From assembly GCA_019359035.1 (NCBI GenBank), contig JAHHIC010000066.1:186001-250000 (forward strand): 64,000 nt of DNA, read 5' to 3'. Both the position numbers and the translations under genes were made by a program. The notes beneath the pieces were generated by a model. It did no database searches. It saw nothing but the letters and a program-made list of their open reading frames with translations, and was not told the DNA's origin. Positions 61,248-64,000 of this stretch are shown in pieces (position 1 is the first letter of the stretch; each line of letters starts with the position of its first letter). The DNA is from Scytonematopsis contorta HA4267-MV1 (GTDB lineage: Bacteria > Cyanobacteriota > Cyanobacteriia > Cyanobacteriales > Nostocaceae).

Positions 61248-62642
61248 ATGAATATGAATCGACACGAATCCGCAACAGAGTTCGCACAGTCATCTCTAAC
61301 CAGGCTTAAAGAGGTTATGGAGGTGGGTGATGATAGTAGTGAAGAATTCCTACGCAGTATTTTTGATTCGGTGCAGGCGTCTATATTTGTTGTAGATGTA
61401 CTGAAAAATGGCGACTTTTGCTATGTAGCGCTTAACCCTGCTCATGAACAGTGGACTGGTATTCTTTCTGAAGACATTAAGGGTAAAAAGCCAGAGGATA
61501 TTCTTTGTCTGAGTGATGCGGTGAAAGTGCGTAAGCATTATAGTGATTGCGTGCGTTTTGGTAAAAAGATTTCTTACGAGCAGTGTTTGCAGTTCCAAGG
61601 GGTTCCGACGTGGTGGAAAACCAGTTTAACTCCTTTGTTTAATAGTGAATCTCGGATTTATCGTTTAGTTGGTATCAGTACTAACATTAACCAGCAGAAG
61701 GAGACGGAAGAAGCACTCCGCAAACAAGGGGAAAGGGAGCATCTGTTGGAAAGAGTTGCTACTTCTATTCGTCAGGGTTCTGCCAACGATGTCTTGTTGA
61801 ATCAGACTGTGAACGATGTTCGACAATTTTTGAATTGCGATCGCGTTTTAATTTATAGATTTGCAGCGGACTGGTCTGGAGAAGTAATAGTAGAATCAAG
61901 CGCAAGACCTTGGGCTAAAGTATTGGGTAGTCAGGTAAAAGACTCGTGTTTTAGTGAAAAACAGGTTGAAGCCTATAAAAAAGGTCGAATCCAAGCTGTG
62001 GAAGATATCTATTCAGGTGGATTACATCCCTGTTATAGAGATTTATTAGCACAATTTGAAGTACGAGCAAATATGGTGGTGCCAATTTTAGCTAATTCCG
62101 ATTTATGGGGATTATTGATTATTCACCATTGCCAGGAAGCACGTCAATGGCATAGCTGGGAAAGTGATTTACTAAAACAACTGACAATTCAACTGGGAAT
62201 CGCAGTACAACAATCTCTTGAGGTTTCTTCACTACACTGTCAACTTAAAGAATTAGAATTACGTTTTCAAAGCCAATCAGTTCAATTAGAACAGGCTCTC
62301 AATAGGGAAAAGATAGCAATAAATATAACTGAAGAACTCCGCAATGGTAAGGATGAGCATTTAGCGTTAGAAAGTGCTGTAACTCAGTTAGCTATGATAT
62401 TACAGCTCACAGGTTGCCATGTTGAACTTTACAACAGCAACTACCAAAAAGCTACTATTGTTTGCGAGTATGGAAATATCACAGCATCACAGGGAATAAC
62501 ACGAGATGTAGCGGACTATCCAAAAATTTACCAGCCGCTATTGCGAAAAAAACACTTACAATTTGGGGAAATCGTTTCTGGATGGAACCCAAAATTAAAT
62601 GTTGCCATGCAATTAGCTTACCCAATTTATGACGCACTGTGA
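61248..62642 (+). CDS. PAS-GAF-GAF sensory protein without output domain
   Basis: 464 residues. The PAS domain (~35-145) has SIFDSVQASIFVVDVLKNGD and WWKTSLTPLFNSESRIYRLV. GAF1 (~175-325) is of the phytochrome/cyanobacteriochrome type: NCDRVLIYRFAADWSGEVIV, VKDSCFSEKQVEAYKKGRIQ (D-x-C-F motif), GGLHPCYRDLLAQFEVRANM (Cys at the usual bilin site, followed by Tyr rather than His) and VVPILANSDLWGLLIIHHC. A coiled linker leads to the start of a second GAF-like region (~375-464) that ends abruptly at QLAYPIYDAL. No kinase, GGDEF or HTH follows, so it is probably truncated. Confidence 0.82.
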   Translation: MNMNRHESATEFAQSSLTRLKEVMEVGDDSSEEFLRSIFDSVQASIFVVDVLKNGDFCYVALNPAHEQWTGILSEDIKGKKPEDILCLSDAVKVRKHYSDCVRFGKKISYEQCLQFQGVPTWWKTSLTPLFNSESRIYRLVGISTNINQQKETEEALRKQGEREHLLERVATSIRQGSANDVLLNQTVNDVRQFLNCDRVLIYRFAADWSGEVIVESSARPWAKVLGSQVKDSCFSEKQVEAYKKGRIQAVEDIYSGGLHPCYRDLLAQFEVRANMVVPILANSDLWGLLIIHHCQEARQWHSWESDLLKQLTIQLGIAVQQSLEVSSLHCQLKELELRFQSQSVQLEQALNREKIAINITEELRNGKDEHLALESAVTQLAMILQLTGCHVELYNSNYQKATIVCEYGNITASQGITRDVADYPKIYQPLLRKKHLQFGEIVSGWNPKLNVAMQLAYPIYDAL

Positions 62643-62967
62643 TAATATTTATATTAGTATTTATACTTGTGATTAATTTAAATCGGAATAAGAATTTTTG
62701 TATCTTGTATGTCACTATCTTAATGTGATGGAGGTAGATTTTACTTGTGTAGATGCGATTTAAATCGCTAGGAGCAAAAGACTAAATTATAATAATTGGA
62801 AGCCAGTAATTTGACACATAAATTATCATTCAGCACAAAACGCCACAGTTTATGCTAGAGTTGTGTACAGATGATTGAATTCGGCTGGTAAAGTTTGTTG
62901 TTGTCTACACCTATTACAGACCTCTCCGAATCGAAATCTCTACACTTTCTGATTTTGGAGAAGTTCT
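62643..62967. other. 325-bp spacer and leader of the RRM gene
   Basis: The AT-rich DNA has no sensor-protein continuation that I can detect in any frame near 62643. The last ~60 bp before the RRM gene (ACCTCTCCGAATCGAAATCT...) is probably its 5' untranslated leader, with TTGGAGAAG as ribosome-binding site. Confidence 0.45.
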
Positions 62968-63297
62968 ATGTCAATTTATGTCGGTAACCTGTCTTATGAA
63001 GTTCAAGAGGACGATATTAGACGGGTTTTTAATGAGTACGGCACAGTAAAAAGAGTTCAACTACCTGTAGACCGGGAAACTGGTAGGGTAAGAGGTTTTG
63101 CATTTGTAGAGATGGATTCGGAAGCGGAGGAAACAGCAGCTATCGAAGCACTTGACGGTGCTGAGTGGATGGGTCGTAACTTAAAAGTTAACAAAGCGAA
63201 GCCCAAACCAGATTCCGGTGGTGGTTCATTCGGTGGTGGTGGTAGACGAGGAGGAAATAATAGCGGTGGGGGTGGATACTCCTCCAGACGTTACTAA
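62968..63297 (+). CDS. rbp: Cyanobacterial RNA-binding protein, single RRM plus Gly-rich tail
   Basis: 109 residues. The RRM (1-80) has RNP-2 IYVGNL (3-8) and RNP-1 RGFAFVEM (42-49), with EAIEALDGAEWMGRNLKVNK. The tail is Gly/Arg-rich (GGGSFGGGGRRGGNNSGGGG), the cold-inducible type of Rbp. These proteins bind RNA, affect cold adaptation and are often linked to rpsU, as here. TTGGAGAAG lies 8 nt before the ATG. A terminator separates the two genes. Confidence 0.96.
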   Translation: MSIYVGNLSYEVQEDDIRRVFNEYGTVKRVQLPVDRETGRVRGFAFVEMDSEAEETAAIEALDGAEWMGRNLKVNKAKPKPDSGGGSFGGGGRRGGNNSGGGGYSSRRY

Positions 63298-63345
63298 AGT
63301 AATTTATTTGCTATAAGAGTACCGAACTCTAAGCGTCGTATAATA

Positions 63346-63370
63346 GGCGGACAAGGAGTCTGCCTTTTTT
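63346..63370 (+). terminator. Terminator-like hairpin between rbp and rpsU
   Basis: GGCGGAC pairs with GTCTGCC (one G-T) across AAGGA, followed by TTTTTT. It probably attenuates or ends rbp transcription before rpsU. Confidence 0.85.
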
Positions 63371-63410
63371 ATTGCATACAAAGTTCACCGTAGTTTAGTA
63401 GGAATATAGA

Positions 63411-63599
63411 ATGACCCAAATCGTAGTAGGCGAAAACGAAGGTATTGAATCAGCCATTCGTAGATTTAAACGGGAAGTATCCAAAGCGGAAATTTTCCCT
63501 GACTTCAAAAAGCACCGCCATTTTGAAACTCCTTTACAAAAACGTAAGCGTAAAGCGCTTGCTAAACACAAACAACGTAAAAGACGTTTCCGTACCTAA
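63411..63599 (+). CDS. rpsU: 30S ribosomal protein S21
   Basis: A 62-residue small-subunit protein: [40 protein letters not shown] and a basic C-terminus [17 protein letters not shown]. It is needed for efficient initiation. The rbp-rpsU pairing is the usual cyanobacterial arrangement. ATG start. Confidence 0.96.
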   Translation: MTQIVVGENEGIESAIRRFKREVSKAEIFPDFKKHRHFETPLQKRKRKALAKHKQRKRRFRT

Positions 63600-63609
63600 A
63601 AGCAACAAA

Positions 63610-63635
63610 AAGGACTTCCTTGTCCTTGTTTTTTT
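63610..63635 (+). terminator. Terminator of rpsU
   Basis: AAGGAC pairs with GTCCTT across TTCCTT and is followed by GTTTTTTT, 10 bp after the stop codon. Confidence 0.87.
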
Positions 63636-63702
63636 ATGGCAGTTTTTTCATTAAAGGTGCTGGGTGCGTTACGAGTGAGGTATTAAATAAATTTCCTCAC
63701 GA

Positions 63703-64000
63703 CTAACGCAAAACGGAAATTACCCGGATTAAATAATGCGTCAAAGTAAACGCATCCACACCTAACTCGGTTCTTTCCTGCGCTGCCAAAATTCCAGCTT
63801 CTGCGTGCCACCAAGCAGCAGTGGTAATTATTTTTTCTAATGGAATCTGCTTAATAGCTCCTTGTGCCAATAATCCAGCTAGTAAACCAGTCAATACATC
63901 TCCACTTCCACCCCGTGCCAATGCTGGTGTGCTTTCAGGTATAATCCATACTGAACCTTGGGGATTAGCAATTGCAGTACGCGACCCTTTTAATAATACA
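63703..64000 (-). CDS. nnr: NAD(P)H-hydrate repair enzyme, C-terminal end (5' outside window)
   Basis: The frame is open to the window end and reads VLLKGSRTAIANPQGSVWII, then PALARGGSGDVLTGLLAGLL, the ribokinase-like dehydratase signature (GGSGDVLTG) of NnrD/CARKD, which regenerates NAD(P)H from its hydrate using ADP. The TTG start in the track is internal. The end AAWWHAEAGILAAQERTELG and FTLTHYLIRVI completes the domain. In bacteria it is often fused after an NnrE epimerase domain; that part lies outside the window. Convergent with rpsU. Confidence 0.92.
   Translation of the reverse strand, partial: VLLKGSRTAIANPQGSVWIIPESTPALARGGSGDVLTGLLAGLLAQGAIKQIPLEKIITTAAWWHAEAGILAAQERTELGVDAFTLTHYLIRVISVLR

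Overview
The window is chromosomal DNA from a filamentous, Nostocales-type cyanobacterium. The supporting evidence is a high-light-inducible (Hli) protein with an upstream HLR1 box, an OCP C-terminal-domain homolog, a FtsH3-type protease, a cyanobacterial group-1 sigma factor, an Rbp-rpsU pair, a GyrB intein of the Synechocystis type, AT-rich genes and many short tandem and palindromic repeats between genes. No rRNA, tRNA or CRISPR array was found by reading.

Layout. 1-8.1 kb is a central-carbon block: phosphoketolase (cut by the window edge), glycolytic GAPDH, transaldolase and acetate kinase, all on the plus strand, interrupted by a decayed accessory patch (small ORFs, a DUF3598 gene, and a DUF1778 antitoxin with a truncated GNAT toxin). 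8.1-8.7 kb is a dense repeat zone with a 165-bp inverted-repeat element. 8.8-13 kb holds a membrane-anchored protein, an ArsR regulator divergent from a class-IV aminotransferase, and ftsH. 13.2-16 kb has two tandem paralogous histidine kinases, the second apparently a pseudokinase. 16-21.3 kb has a RusA-type resolvase, a small nuclease-like protein, two unknowns, ftsE and a WecG/TagA glycosyltransferase. 21.8-24.8 kb is a signalling block: a LuxR-type response regulator, then a REC-GAF-PP2C phosphatase (RsbU-like) next to an RsbW-like anti-sigma kinase. 24.9-34 kb has the carotenoid-binding CTD homolog, queG, a HAD phosphatase, a new 46-residue membrane microprotein, an acetyltransferase, a transglutaminase-like membrane protein, a MacB-like permease with its adaptor but no adjacent ATPase, and a TPR protein. 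34.5-39.9 kb has a CheY-like regulator, a GyrA-family subunit without a GyrA box, hli and sigA. A 2.4-kb gene desert lies upstream of sigA.

42.3-49.2 kb is a defence/addiction island: YoeB/YefM-type genes in reversed order, a frameshifted DndA-like cysteine desulfurase remnant, a nuclease-helicase fusion, a short fossil of a second helicase copy, a 2.1-kb segment bounded by inverted repeats and carrying three genes, and a DUF6883/DUF4926 pair. 49.5-52.7 kb is gyrB with a 435-residue intein. 53-57.3 kb has a possible metallopeptidase-toxin/immunity pair, miaA with a low-complexity insertion, and a collapsing tandem array of Uma2 genes. 57.3-64 kb has glcD, a GHL10 glycosidase-like protein with a membrane partner, a PAS-GAF sensor with possible bilin-binding cysteines, an RRM protein, rpsU and the 3' end of the NAD(P)H-hydrate repair gene.

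Functional links: phosphoketolase and acetate kinase can turn pentose phosphates from the oxidative pentose phosphate pathway into acetate, with GAPDH and transaldolase handling the C3/C4-C7 intermediates. The HAD phosphatase and glcD may both belong to glycolate metabolism. Hli, HLR1 and the CTD homolog belong to photoprotection. The most unusual material is the repeat-element biology (tandem arrays abutting element tips) and the relic phosphorothioation-like locus.
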